DNA of 64,000 nt from Prorocentrum cordatum (GCA_963575745.1 CAUYUJ010009557.1:577005-641004); one strand, 5' to 3'; shown: positions 42,498 through 53,629, counted from the first letter of the stretch. The notes: generated by a model not told the origin, from the sequence alone. Made by a program: numbers and translations.

Positions 42498-42640
42498 ACA
42501 TCTACTGCAGCTTGGAGTTCTCGGCTCCACTCCCCAGAAACCCCAGGCGGACTGGACGTGGATCAAGATCTGGCCCCTGGGAGCTCGATATCTATCCATA
42601 CCCAGTGCGCGAGCCCGAAGACGGCGACAAACCTCAGGAC
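42498..42640. mobile_element. Family R8, copy 3
   Basis: 'cttggagttctcggctcc', 'ccccagaa', 'ggcggactggacgtggatca' and 'atctggcccc' follow in the same order and spacing as at 25536-25615. It lies between two MITE-like elements. Confidence 0.65.
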
Positions 42641-42655
42641 CCGTTTCCCCCATGG

Positions 42656-42846
42656 CGATTCTCGGGCCGGGCGAAAGGGGGGTATAGCAAACGGGGGGTT
42701 TGAGAATCAGCTCACGTAGCTGATTTTCCCTGCGCCTCCCAGCGCCAGAGGCGGCTATGAATCGAAGAACCGAAATCAGCTGCATGCAGCAAATTTCGTA
42801 CCCCCCCCTTTCCGTATCCCCCCCTTTCGATCGGCCCGAGATTCTG
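42656..42846. mobile_element. Foldback element, ~70-bp arms, possible ATT target duplication
   Basis: The left arm begins 'ctcgggccgggcgaaagggg' and the right arm ends 'ccctttcgatcggcccgag'. Pairing runs on through 'gtat'/'atac', G/C runs and 'agctgatt'/'aatcagct'. ATT lies directly outside both ends. It is non-coding and MITE-like. Confidence 0.65.
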
Positions 42847-42969
42847 GTCCGAAAAGCGGAGCCGCTCCTGAGCCCAACGCGGCCCTTGTTTCAGCGTATT
42901 GGCTGCGGCGCGCGGCTGCGGAGGCACGCCCTGAGCATGACGCACCTCGCGCGCGGCGACGAAGGCCCC

Positions 42970-43290
42970 AGGCTGGAGGAGGAGGGGGAGGAGGAGGAGG
43001 AGGAAAGGGAGGAGAAGGAGGAGGCGGAGGAGGGGGAGAGGAGGGGGAGGATCAGGAGGAAAGGAGGAGGAGGAGGAGGAGGGAGGAGGAGGAGGAGGAG
43101 GGGAGGAGAAGGAGGAGGAGAAGGAAGAGGAGGAAGAGGAGGAGGGGAGGAGAAGGAGGATAAGGAGGATGAGGAGGGGAGGAGGAGGGGGAGGAGGGGA
43201 GGGAGGAGGAGGCGGAGGAGGAGGAGGAGGAGGAGGAGGAGGAGGAGGAGGAGGAGGAGGAGGAGGAGGAGGAGGAGGAGGAGGAGGTGT
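42970..43290. repeat. (GGA)n microsatellite
   Basis: Long 'ggaggagga' tract, almost uninterrupted from 43205 to 43290. Confidence 0.95.
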
Positions 43291-43491
43291 CGCGCGAGAA
43301 GTGGCGGCGCCAGGTGGGCGGGGTCGCCCTGCCGGGGGTGCCGCTTCTCCTGCCCCCAATCCCTCTGGAACCTCGCAGCGGCGCGGCGAGGGCGGCTCCG
43401 GGCGCGGTCAGAGGGGCCCCGCGAGGCTCACCACCTCGGTCGAGGGGGTTTGTCCCAGCATCGCTGATTAGTCTTAGGTTTCCATTGGTCC

Positions 43492-43523
43492 TCCTCCTCC
43501 TCCTCCTCCTCCTCCTCCTCATC
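43492..43523. repeat. (CTC)n microsatellite
   Basis: 'ctcctcctcctcctcctc' run, the complement of the GGA tract about 200 bp upstream. Confidence 0.95.
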
Positions 43524-44104
43524 CTTCCTCGGCACCTGGCAACTAATTCCGCCACCGGTACGTCCAGGCGTGGAAGAACGGCGTGTGCTGTCCTTCTGCA
43601 GACTTATGGTGGGCCTCCCCTCACTCCCACAGGGGGAAGAGCGAAGAGGGAGGGCGGGCGACAGCCCCCCCCCCGCCTCCGCGCGGGAGAGGCGAAGAGG
43701 GGAGAATTCGGGCAGAGTCCAGAGGGGTTCTGCGGGGGCCCAGGAGGGGGTGAGGGCGGTGCTCGGCCATCGCTCCTCGGTGCTCCCTTCGAAAGTCGAC
43801 CTATGCAGAGGGCGCGTTCTGATCCAGCATTTCGAGGCGGGTCCAGCCGTGGGGACGAAACAGCCCCTGGACACGAAACTTCCCCCAGCCCTCTAGGCGG
43901 AGGTGGTCAATCGGGCTTTCTCTTTCAAGCCCCCTCTTCCCGCGGGGACTCTCCGCAAAGGAAGAAGGGGAAGAAAAACCGCTCCCCGCTTGGAATGGTT
44001 TACCCCTCCCCCTATCCTACCCGTGGATCTGACGGAGGGTTTTGCGAGGTGTCAGAGGGTCGTGTTTGCCCGAGATTGTTCGAATCAGGTCCAAACAAAT
44101 CCAA
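43524..44104. other. No gene seen; R7 copy 2
   Basis: 'catttcgaggcgggtccagc' and 'cgtggggacga' at 43815-43870 match R7 at 21390-21430. Nothing else is recognised. Confidence 0.4.
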
Positions 44105-44320
44105 GATGGATGGCTCAAGACAAATTCCATGTGCATTCAAGAGATCCCAAGACCGCCCCAGGACGGTTTCAAGTAGCCGCCGAGCCTCCCGAAAATGCTC
44201 AACAGCGGCTTTAATACTTCCAAGCCGTAAGGAAACCTAATGTTTTGTGCATGATTGCCTCTCCGCTTCCTGAGGCCTCAAGATGGCACCAAAAGCCTCC
44301 TGAGAGAGCCCCAATGAGGC
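44105..44320. repeat. Family A, locus 5 (+)
   Basis: 'ccaagatgg', 'cccaagaccgccccaggacgg' type steps and 'ctcaagatggcacc' with 'gccccaatgaggcc'. Weaker than other loci. Confidence 0.5.
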
Positions 44321-44449
44321 CAGCTCTTCGGTCTCCACAAGGGCGGGGCTGAACAACGACCCCCCTTCGCTCGAAGCCCATATCATTGAAACACATGTTT
44401 AACCGCATGCCGATGATAATAAAGGGACCCCCCCCTTCAGTGTTTAGAG

Positions 44450-45560
44450 TTGATTATCGTCGCCCTATACAAAATTCAAATTGGGCGGCGAGCGCTGAGG
44501 CCGAACTTCATTATCACCTCGAAACGCTATGGTGAGATAGCAACATCAAGCGATGTTGATATAGCAACATCAAGCGAAGCGATCACACTTTTTCATGATG
44601 TGTCAAGCGAAACCAATAATTTTGGGAGGCAGACTCAAACGAAACGAGCAATGTTTCAAGGATGTCTCAAGGATGTTTCAAGCTAAACCAGCAAGCTTGT
44701 TCTTTTAATTTATATGTTTTATTATCTTCCTTTTTATATCTGTATGTATCCCCGCGCGCGCCTGAACTTTTTTTTTATCTCTGGGGTTGATTATCCATGG
44801 AAAGGGGAGCACATGAGCTACCCTACATGAGCACTTTAAACAAAACTCAATTTTCATAAAGCATTTGTAAAGTAAAATTGATAGATTTGGAACTTTCCAT
44901 TGTTCCGTTCTTCTTCTCTTATTATTCTTCTCTTCTGCTTCTCTTCTTATTATTATTCTAAGTTCCTCTTCTTCTTTTATATTTCTATCTGTCCTCACGC
45001 TCGCCTGAACTTTTTTATCCCTGGGGTTGATTATCCATGGAAAATGAAGCACATGAGCTACCCTACACGAGCACTTAAAAAAACAATGTTCATAAAGCGT
45101 TTGTACATTAAAATTGATATATTTGGAACTTTGGATTTTTCCTTTCTTCGTCTTCTTCTTATTCTCCTCTTCTTCTTCTTTCTTAGTTATTCCTCTTCTT
45201 CTTCTTTTATATTTCTTCTTTTATAATTTGAGGACGTTACAAGCGAAAAACACAATTAGTTCGAGGATGTCTCAAGCGAACTAAGCAATAGTTTGACTGT
45301 GTCTCAAGCGAAATAAGCAATAGTTTGCGGATGTCTCAAGCGAAACAAGGGATTTGTCGAGGATGTCTCCAGCGAGATAAGCCATTGTTGATGATATTTC
45401 TATGAAAACTAAACGCCAAGGATGTCTCAAAACGTGCTCGGCTTGGTCTCCTCTTGATCATCTCTTACTTCGAGATTATGCTGAGGTCTGCTGGGCTACT
45501 TTTATTATCTCTCCCTGAACCCCGAACTTCATTATCCCCTAATGTTTATTCTCACGGGCA
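44450..45560. repeat. AT-rich island with 240-bp direct repeat
   Basis: This stretch is far AT-richer than its surroundings. Two copies of a ~190-bp block lie 240 bp apart; 'ctggggttgattatccatgg' is at 44781 and 45021, followed by 'gcacatgagctaccctaca'. 'cgaacttcattatc' occurs near each end (about 44502 and 45524). 'gatgtctcaagcgaaa'-type units recur at 44590-44690 and 45260-45440, echoing the 74-bp minisatellite at 1.2-2.3 kb. No coding frame is credible. Confidence 0.7.
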
Positions 45561-45654
45561 TGAAATTACATTAGCCTGAAGAACGACTCAACCGTATGCA
45601 ACTGCGAATAAAACAATTGATGCTCCTCGCCTCAAAACACCCGCAACGAGAGAC

Positions 45655-46215
45655 ACTGAGCCCGGGTAACGCGGATGGGAGCCACGAAACGTGTGAGGGG
45701 TGTGCCGAAAATAGGGGACGCTATTTGAACGCAACCACTGAGGCCTTCGGCGAAGCTCCCCGTGGAGCCACGAATCGTGTGAGGGGTCAGCCGGGGGAGA
45801 ATGATGTGCGAACGCAGCCACTGCTCTCTCCGGTTGAGCTCCTTATGGGGCCACGAAACGTGTGAGGGATGTGACGACATGGGCAGGGGACGGTATGCGA
45901 AGGGTGCCAGAAGTACCTTCGGTGGAGCTCCCAGTGGGGCAGGCAACGTGTGAGGGGTGTGCCGACATGGGCGGGGGGACGCTATGCGCACGCTGCGCAT
46001 TCGGTGGAGCTCCATATGGGGCCACGAAGCGTGTGAAGGGTCTGCCGAATTGGACGAGGAACGTTATGCGAACGCAGCCGCTGACCTGCAGTGGAGCTCG
46101 CTGTACAGCCACTAGCGTGGGTGATGTGCCGACATGGGTGGGGGGATGTTGTGCGAACGCAGCCACTGCTGCCTTCGATTTGCCACGGAACGTGTGAGGT
46201 GTGTCCTGACATGGA
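45655..46215. repeat. ~90-bp minisatellite, about 6-7 units
   Basis: 'ggggccacgaaacgtgtgag', 'ggtgtgccgacatggg', 'gacgctatgcgaacgcag' and 'ttcggtggagctcc' recur in that order, with unit starts near 45675, 45768, 45850, 45936, 46020, 46105 and 46185. Unit length varies. Confidence 0.85.
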
Positions 46216-46369
46216 CACGTGGAAGGCACATGCGGGAGGTAGGACAGGAGGAGAGGAGGTGAGGCGCGGCGCTACTGATTCAAAGCGAACATCCAGTTCA
46301 TACAAGATGGTTGGGATGCGTGGTTGGCATATCGGGGGCATCCTTTGGGATGCGTGTGGTCCAGCGAGG

Positions 46370-46930
46370 CTTCAAGATGGCTCCAGATAGCTCCAGGTGG
46401 CCTCTAAGATGGCGAAAAATGGTGAAGGATGTCTCAAGGTGTCCTCCAAGTTGCATCCAAGAGGCCCTAAGACGGCCCCAAGTGAACAGGGAGCATCCCA
46501 AGCATGCCACCGAAGCATCAAGATCCTTCGCATAACTTGAGCACACAACTGATATGTGTTGCATTCTCGCCCGTTCGTGTTCGATGGTCCTCCGCGGCCT
46601 CAAGACGCCTCCAAGATGGCACAATAAAGCCCCACGAGGGGCCCGACGGCGCTCCAAGATGGCGCCAAGAGAATCCCAAGAGCCGATTCTGCGGGCGTCA
46701 GGTGGGCGGGCACTCTACCTGCAAGGAGGAAAGACTGGTCTAATCTGTAAGAACGGTTTTTTGAAGGCAAATCTGCCTTCAAAAAACCGTTCTTACAGAG
46801 TAGACCAAGAGAATCCCAAGAGTGCCCGCCTCTTCTTGCTCGATGTCCGTAAACATGGTCCCACGAGGACCCCCCAAGGCTCTCAAGAGGACCCGAAAGG
46901 CATCCAACATGGCTTCAAACAACCTGCCCA
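46370..46930. repeat. Family A, locus 6 (+), interrupted by hairpin
   Basis: 'ctcaagatgg', 'ctaagacggccccaag' and 'ctccaagatggc' steps. 'ccaagagaatcccaagag' occurs twice (46666-46683 and 46804-46821), on each side of the hairpin at 46735-46807. Confidence 0.6.
46735..46807. mobile_element. Near-perfect hairpin, 26-bp exact stem, 4-base loop
   Basis: 46744-46769 ('tctgtaagaacgg' plus 'ttttttgaaggca') is the exact reverse complement of 46774-46799, around loop 'aatc'. After one mismatch, seven more pairs follow ('tggtcta'/'tagacca'). Farther out 'ggcgggcactct' (46705-46716) pairs with 'agagtgcccgcc' (46819-46830). It could be a MITE core, a small hairpin-RNA source or a library foldback artefact. 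Confidence 0.8.
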
Positions 46931-47401
46931 AAGGCTCCTATACCGAAAGATCCGCGAAGGCATGTATGGTAGGCTCCTGGGTCTGCTGAGGCTGATCCAC
47001 AGCTTCGGTCTGACGCCTGCCCCCCCTTGTACTCCTACACCTCCCTGATCAATGCATCTCGCCTGGGCATCTTGTCTGGATCGGCTGGTAGCTGCGCACG
47101 GGATACTCGAAAAGCCAACAATTGAAGAATTGGCCCAAAAATCAAAGGCAAATATTTCGCGCAATACCCCCCTCGATCCTGAACATCCCGCATGCCGTCA
47201 AAACCTTCTGGAGAGCCGAACAAAAACAACAATTCACAATCTCAGCCATCGATCCCGGAACCCCCCTCAACAATCCAAACCCCAGACCTGTCCAAGGGTG
47301 CGCCCCGACAAAATCTCGAGGCGACAGGCACGCCCCAGACGCGAAAAACAGATTACAGGAACAACTTGAAACATATCTCGCTGCCGTCCTCTGCGAGGCG
47401 G
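46931..47401. other. No gene seen; R7 copy 3
   Basis: 'ctgtccaagggtgcgccccg' and 'aaaatctcgaggcgac' at 47285-47325 match R7. Otherwise nothing is recognised. Confidence 0.4.
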
Positions 47402-47490
47402 GGATGTATCTACATCCACCGCCAGGGGTACCGACGTCCTGGAACTCCAGGGGGCGGCGGATATGAGTAATGTTTGGGCCCGAGGGGCCC
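47402..47490. repeat. Dispersed repeat R11, copy 2
   Basis: Same ordered blocks as 31245-31335, ending 'ggcggatatga' and 'cccgagggg'. Confidence 0.6.
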
Positions 47491-47815
47491 CAAATGTCCA
47501 CATCCACCGCCTATCGAGGTCACCGAAGATCGATCCCCAAGGCGGGGGATCAACAATATCGTTTACCCGATCCCTATCCCCATTCCCATCCCGACCCCCG
47601 TCATCCCACCACCCCCATTGGGATATGTCCCTCGAACCTCAAAGGGAACAACCGCTATTCCCGTCCAGAGGGGTAAACCGGTCAGGTGGGTCCATGCCAC
47701 GCCCGTGGGGACAAGGATCGGTGAAACGATGCTCAGGTCGTGGATGCATCCACGCCTCCGATCCTCGACCCTCGATGATATCCCCTCCCATCTCCCCGCC
47801 ATACCTTCAAGAAGG
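47491..47815. other. No gene seen
   Basis: No repeat or coding signature was recognised. Confidence 0.4.
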
Positions 47816-48208
47816 AGGAGCCACAACGACAACATGCAAAGCAGGCCCGCCGCGGGCGCCGCGACGCTAAGGGCCCTCGCCGCCGCCGTCGCTGCCGTCG
47901 TCGTCGTCCTCGAGGTCGTAGTCGTGGTCGTCGTAACGTTCTATTCAATTCGGCCTTTCACATGCGGGCTCTGGTGCCCGGTTGACACAGGAGCCACAAC
48001 GACAACATGCAAAGCAGGCCCGCCGCGGGCGCCGCGACGCTAAGGGCCCTCGCCGCCGCCGTCGCTGCCGTCGTCGTCGTCCTCGAGGTCGTAGTCGTGG
48101 TCGCACACGTCGTAAGCCGTCCTCCTCGTCGCCGTCTTTCTCGTCCGCGTCCGCGTTCTATTCAATTCGGCCTTTCACATGCGGGCTCTGGTGCCCGGTT
48201 GACACAGC
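47816..48208. repeat. 174-bp tandem duplication, second copy carrying an insert
   Basis: Copy 1 is 47816-47989. Copy 2 starts at 47990 and is identical as far as I could see through 'gtagtcgtggtcg'. It then has an extra ~45 bp of 'cgtcgtaagccg' and 'cctcctcgtcg' type before 'ttctattcaattcggccttt' resumes and the copy ends near 48208. Confidence 0.85.
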
Positions 48209-48229
48209 CCTCCTCCACCTTCTATTAAT

Positions 48230-48276
48230 CCTCCTCCTCCTCCTCCTCCTCCTCCTCCTCCTCCTCCTCCTCTTCC
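48230..48276. repeat. (CTC)n microsatellite
   Basis: 'ctcctcctc' run of about 45 bp. Confidence 0.95.
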
Positions 48277-48879
48277 TCTACATCCTCGCATACCTTCTCC
48301 TCGTGGTCGCGGTGGTTTTCGTCGCCGTGGTCGCGGTCGTCGCCAAAACCGCCGCCGCCGCTAGGTCCGCCACGTCCTCCTCCTCGAGGGGGCTGTATCT
48401 GCACTGCCTGCCGGAAGCGCGGCGTGGGCCAGGTGAGGAGAAGGGCGGGGGGACGAACGAACGACAGGGGAAAAAGTGGTGAGGAACAACTGGGGCAAAC
48501 GACTGACGAGGGGGCGGAACCCGAACGCTTGAAGGGGGGGCAACTGTTGCTTTAGAGCAGTTGGGCGACGTGGGGGGGGAGAGGACAAATACAGATTGTC
48601 AGCAGCTCTTCGCAGCCAGGAGCGGTTGGCAGATGATCTCGTCAGGGCTCTGCGAATCACAAGCCTGAAGCTCCCAGAATGACGCTGCAACGGGGGGAGC
48701 GGAAAAAAGGGGAGGAAAGGAACAGCGGGGGGTAGGATGAGGACATGGGGGGGGGAATGGCCGTGGGAGGAAGGGGAAGGATGGGGTGTGAGAAAGCGGG
48801 GGGGGGAAGGGAGGAAGTGGGGCTGAAGGGGTTTTAGGGAGAGGGGGCCCGAAAGGTTCCAAGATGCACTGGGAGCCGC
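48277..48879. other. No gene seen
   Basis: 'cgtggtcgcgg' steps at first, then G-rich purine sequence. No coding motif. Confidence 0.4.
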
Positions 48880-49610
48880 GGGGGGGGAGGAGGTCTCTTG
48901 GGCACTGTGAGAACCGTCTTGGGCGCCCGAAGGCTAGCTTTGAGCGTTCCGGGGCCGCCATGGAACGTTTTGGGACCCTCATGGGGCCCTCTGGCCACGC
49001 CTTGGCCGCCCCTCGGGCTGTGATTTGGGGCGCTTTGGGCTCCCTTGGCAAACCTCCTGGGGCGTCGTATCGGCCTCTTGGGCTCTGTGGGAGCCATCTT
49101 GGGTGTCCACGGGCGATCTTGCAGAGCCCTGGTGCCGTTTTGGACCGATTCGGGAGCCTCTTGGAGTTCCGTGGACACGTCTTGGCCGCCTATCGAGCGC
49201 TGGCCGCCTCTGGGGCTGTCTTGGGCTCCTCTTGGGCCGTGTTGGGAGCCCCTTGGGCCGTCTTGGGGCCGTCTTTGGGGCCTCTTGTACCGTCGTGGAC
49301 GCCGTGCAGACCGAAAAGACGTAGATGCTACAAATGCACGCTCTCCGATGCAAAATCAATGAGTTTGGCCGCTTGGGGCTCTTGGACAGCGACTTGGAAC
49401 GTTGCAGCGGCTTCCTGGGCTCAGCGGGAGCCATCCTGAGCGCCCAGGGGCGAAATCTTTGAGCGCCCCGGGGCCGTGAAGAACCAGTTTGGGGGCCACT
49501 TGCGCCTCCCTGGGCACGTCTGGGCCGCTTCTTGGCCCGGACAGGAGCGCTCCCGGAGCCCTGGATCGGCCATGGGGGACGCAGGGACCGGCCTGGCGGC
49601 CCCGATCCCC
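48880..49610. repeat. Family A, locus 7, inverted (-)
   Basis: The steps read as the complement of the other loci: 'gggccgtcttgg', 'ggcctcttgg', 'gggctctgtgggagccatctt'. This is the longest and only inverted locus. Both strands stay open (Gly/Leu/Trp on one, Pro/Lys/Arg on the other), an effect of the steps. Confidence 0.65.
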
Positions 49611-49623
49611 TTCCGGCGGCAAG

Positions 49624-49820
49624 TGTATATATATATATATGTATATATATGTGTGTGTACATACATAGATACCTATATAGATACACTACATATACATGTA
49701 TAGGTAGACATGCACACATATATATATATGTATCTATATGTACACATACATGTACATATATACATATATCATGTATACACAAATATTTACACATATATAT
49801 ATATATATACACATATAAAC
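49624..49820. repeat. (TA)n/(TACA)n microsatellite
   Basis: 'tatatatata' runs with 'catacatg' variants, directly next to the palindromic satellite. Confidence 0.95.
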
Positions 49821-49825
49821 CGGGC

Positions 49826-50600
49826 GAGAGGGGCCAGGGCCGCCGCGCGCGCGGCGGCCCACGCGCGTCGCGCATGGAAAACCACAGCGCGCGAGGGGAG
49901 ATGGGCCGCCGCGCGCGCGGCGGCCCACGCGCGCTTTGCATGGACAAATCACAACGCGCGAGGGGCAATGGGCCGCCGCGCGCGCGGCGGCCCACGCGCA
50001 TCTTATATGCAAAAACACAATTCGCGATGGCGCATCCTGTATGGGTGCGGCGGCCCACGCGCATCTCGTACGGAAACACATACTGTGCGAGGGGTCATGG
50101 GCCGCCGCGCGAGCGATGGCCCACGCGCACCTAGCATGGACAAAACGCCATGCGCGAAGGACACAGGGCCGCCGCGCGCGCGGCGGCCCTCGCGCACCTT
50201 GTATAGAAAATATTATGCGCGAGGGGCCATGGGCCGCCGCGCGCGCGGCGGCCCACGCGCATTTCGCATGGAAAACCCAATGCGCGAGGGGCCAGGGCCG
50301 CCGCGCGCGTGAGGCAACGGCCTTCGTCCCAACCTCGGTCCGAGTCGAGTCAAACTCCGAACCGCCGCCCAACTCTGCGATCGTCCTCCTTATGCTGCGT
50401 GGGAAAACACACCGCGCGCGAAGGGCCCGGGCCGCCGCTCGCGGCGGCCTTGGCCCATTCTGCGTGGGAAAACGCACAGCGCGCGAGGGGCGCGAGCAGC
50501 GGACCTGGCCCATTCTGTGCGGGACAACGCGCAGCGCGCGAGGACAAGGCCGCCGCGCGCACGGCGGCCGCTGTGCGGGAAAACGCACGCGGCCGCCATG
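49826..50600. repeat. ~63-67-bp satellite built on a GC palindrome
   Basis: Each of about eight units to 50310 holds a 22-bp palindrome whose core is 'gccgccgcgcgcgcggcggc' (for example 49838-49859, 49904-49925, 49971-49992). A spacer follows with 'cccacgcgc', 'catggaaaa' and 'gcgcgaggggc'. Two palindromes are worn (near 50045 and 50105). From 50400 to 50600 the pattern continues in diverged form with 'gggaaaacgcac'. Ala/Arg-rich frames are translations of the repeat. Confidence 0.9.
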
Positions 50601-51399
50601 GCCCATGCTGTGTGGGAAGCGTACGCACGTACACTGTTCCACTAGGACGAGAACTACATAATTCGTCGACCGGAGCAGCCTATACATCTGCGCGCAAGAA
50701 ATCCGGATGCATTTTCCAATAAATGCGCGTGCGCGCATATGTTTACAATACACACGTATGTTCGCCGTCCGTCGAATATTTCTCCAGGGGACACTTAAGC
50801 AAATAATTGTCCGCCGGCGTATTAATGACACTGGGGTTCCGGGGGGGGCGGGACATCATTGTTTAACAGGTTTTGGACATCAGTAGATGCTTCGCTACGC
50901 GAATGCAGGACGCCAAGAAAACGCGACATCGAGTTTCAAACAAGAGCCGATCTAGCTCATTGCATTTGTCAGGCTTTTTCGTTCAGCGCAATATGTTGGA
51001 GAAGGGGGGGGAAGAACACTCGACCCGCCGCGTAACCACACTCTCTAGCAACCCAGCGCACGCAGCCCCCCACAAAACAGACAAAATGGATACAAAAACA
51101 TTGGCCTCATACAGCGAGGCAAATGCATGTGTCACGGAATCGGTGCAGGAACAGCATCACGAGGAGGAGGAGGGCGAGGGAGGAGGAGGGAGGACGAGGA
51201 GGAGGCCGAGGAGGGTGGAGAGTGGCCAATTCTTGTCACTTTTGCCTTGGGCACAAAGTGGACCGTGGCAGGATGAGGACGGCAGGGACGAGGAGAGAGC
51301 AGATAAAGCAGGAGGAGGCTAAAGGACGAGGAGGGCGGATGTGAAGTAGGGGCAGTGGCATAAAGATGAGGAAGGCGCGTGAGGAGGAAACGATGCCTC
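50601..51399. other. No gene seen
   Basis: A short (GGA)n run lies at 51160-51210. Otherwise nothing is recognised. Confidence 0.4.
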
Positions 51400-52660
51400 G
51401 GGGGAAGATGAGGACTCAACCGAATTGCTCGGGGCAAACCTCTCATTGCGCGATGGGGCGTGCAATGCCTACTGCGCCCACCCGATACCGCCCCGCCTCC
51501 TCGCATGGCCAACGATGCGAAAGCCCGCCCGAGCGTGCGCAAGCATCTCTGCGCGGACACGGAAGCCGCCACAACTGCGCCCAACGGCCCTTGCCAATGG
51601 GGCGGGTCCCTGGCTGTTGCCGGCTGCGTGGCGGGATGGGTACCCGCGGAAATGAGGGCAAATTGCGTTCCAAAATGCTTTTGTGGCAGTCCTTGCGATG
51701 GGACCGGGCAGGCCTGCCCGCATCCAACCCACTTTGCGGCCCTGCGCTTTGAAATATGCCGCAATGCCTCACGTATCCGCGTCACGTCGAAACGTTTGCT
51801 TTTCAATGGCGTTGCCTGGGCCCGCTCCGTTGTGCACAGCAATGCTTCGCAGGTCTCCGTTTCTTCCTCCACGTGCGCGTGGAGCCGTGCCGCGAGCTCG
51901 CAGTTGGTCAAACTCGCGGTGGAGCACGGGGTCGCCTGGGACGATCTCAACATCTCGAAAGCGCGCAAGCAGATGCATCGGTTTCTCTCGATTCCAAGTC
52001 CCCCAATCTGCCAGGTCCAGAATGTGCGGCACGCGCGCAGGATTCATCCCCAGGTCTCGCAGGTCTAAAGAACCAAACCAGGCGCATCGGCTTCTCACCG
52101 TCCCAACCCTCTCAGGCGGATATGGCAGGGGCATGATATTCTCACCATTCCGGGCACCCTGCGCATGTACAGCGTGTCCACTCTCAGCGCGCACAACTCA
52201 AGTATGCGAACTCCGTCCGCATCAATCACCACTTCCTCCCCAGCCCCGTCTTCCTCCCCCTCACCCTTCAGTCCTTCTCCCCCGTTTCCTCTCCCTCATC
52301 CTCAAATGCACGACTTACCGCGTTCGAGGCCCAAGAAGGCATGTCGAAGGGTGCGGTGCGGGCGCCGTGGCCCGCGCGCTGGCGACGGCGGTGTCGAGCA
52401 CAGAGGCCAAAGAGCTGGCCACGGTGCGGCGGGAGTTGCCTCATCGCATCTCCGTCACCGTGGCGAGAGGAAGCGCCGCTCGCATGGCGCGCAGGACGGC
52501 GAAGGCGAGCGGGACCCGTGCTACGTGGCATTCAGCGGCCAGACTACAGTGGGCCGCGGACGCGGGGCCCGGGCCCCAGCTCCTACCTCCCCGCCCTTCC
52601 TCCCCTCTTCCCTGCTTTCTAGCGACCAACTTGGCAGAGAGTCTTCATCTGTGATGTTTA
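51400..52660. other. Possible exon fragments, strand uncertain
   Basis: Several frames look a little more protein-like than noise. Minus: 'SLDLRDLGMNPARVPHILDL' (near 52010-52080) and 'AARLHAHVEEETETCEALLC'. Plus: 'AVARALATAVSSTEAKELAT' near 52365-52425. None carries a diagnostic motif, and they conflict on strand, so no gene is called. Confidence 0.2.
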
Positions 52661-52739
52661 CAATGTGCTTCAAGGGACCAACATTAGAAGCATGACCGCC
52701 GGCTGCTCCCCCGCCCGCCTGCCTTCCGAGGTGGTGCTG

Positions 52740-52795
52740 TCGTATTTTTTTGTTGTTGTTCTTTTTGTTGCTGTTGTTGTTGTTTTTTTTGTCCG
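52740..52795. repeat. (TTG)n/T-rich microsatellite
   Basis: 'tttgttgttgtt' with T runs. Confidence 0.9.
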
Positions 52796-53629
52796 CCGTG
52801 CTGCGATGCTCCGCTGCCGGCCCTCCCTCGTGCTCGTCCTTCGGGTTGTCACCCCGGCTTCGACCTACTCCCCCCCCTCCCCCCTCGTGGCGGTCTTTCC
52901 CTGTCGCTCGCCCTCTTTCCTCCCCCAGCTCCGGGTTCGTCCTTGTCCCTGGGTGTCGTTCCCTCCCCTGCCCCCTGCTGCCATTGCTCTCCCGGGTCGT
53001 CCAGCTTGGGGGTCTTTTGGTGGGTAGGGCGCGCTTGGGCAGATGTTCCATCAGCCACTGCTCGTGGCGTTGGCGTCGGCGACGGTGACGCCGGGAGATT
53101 CGCATCCTCCCCCTCCTTGCCCGAATCGGTGGCCCGACGAGTTTCGGCCACGCTCGCTGGACATCTCCCCCTGTTTCCCACCTCCCTCTTCCCCCACTCC
53201 TCGACTTCGTTGAGCAAGGCCTTCGCGATGATGCCCCTCGCTGGAAGCACGTGTTTTACTTCTTTCGCGGCGCAGTGTGTCTCGCTCTTGATTGGCTTGA
53301 TGTGTTTCCAGTGACGATGCTCTGTATCCTCCTTCTCTCGCATGATTTCCTCCTCTTTCCCACCCACCTGCACGTGGCAATGCCGATGCACGGTAATTCG
53401 GCAGGTCCAGGCCACGCCCGTCGCACGTCGCAATGTCGACCGTCGTTCCTGCCGCCTCGCTTTCGGAGAACATAGCCAAGACGTATCCCGCGACAAAGGC
53501 AAGCTGCTTACGCCCTTGACTTCAAGCCTGCCTTCAAGCCTGCTGTGCTGCACGATGGGGCAAAACTCATCCCCACCCAACCACTCCGGCTGCTCCTCAT
53601 CTTCTTCCCTCCTGCCTCCTCCTCATTCA
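52796..53629. other. No gene seen
   Basis: C/T-rich with no recognisable coding or repeat signature. Confidence 0.4.

Noticed and set aside
49826-50310. CRISPR-like array (palindromic repeat at regular spacing)
   Set aside because: The spacers are themselves near-identical and repeats decay within the array. It is a tandem satellite.
48979-50831. Two ~365-codon minus-strand frames
   Set aside because: Built from family A steps, the TA tract and the palindromic satellite. Peptides merely repeat.
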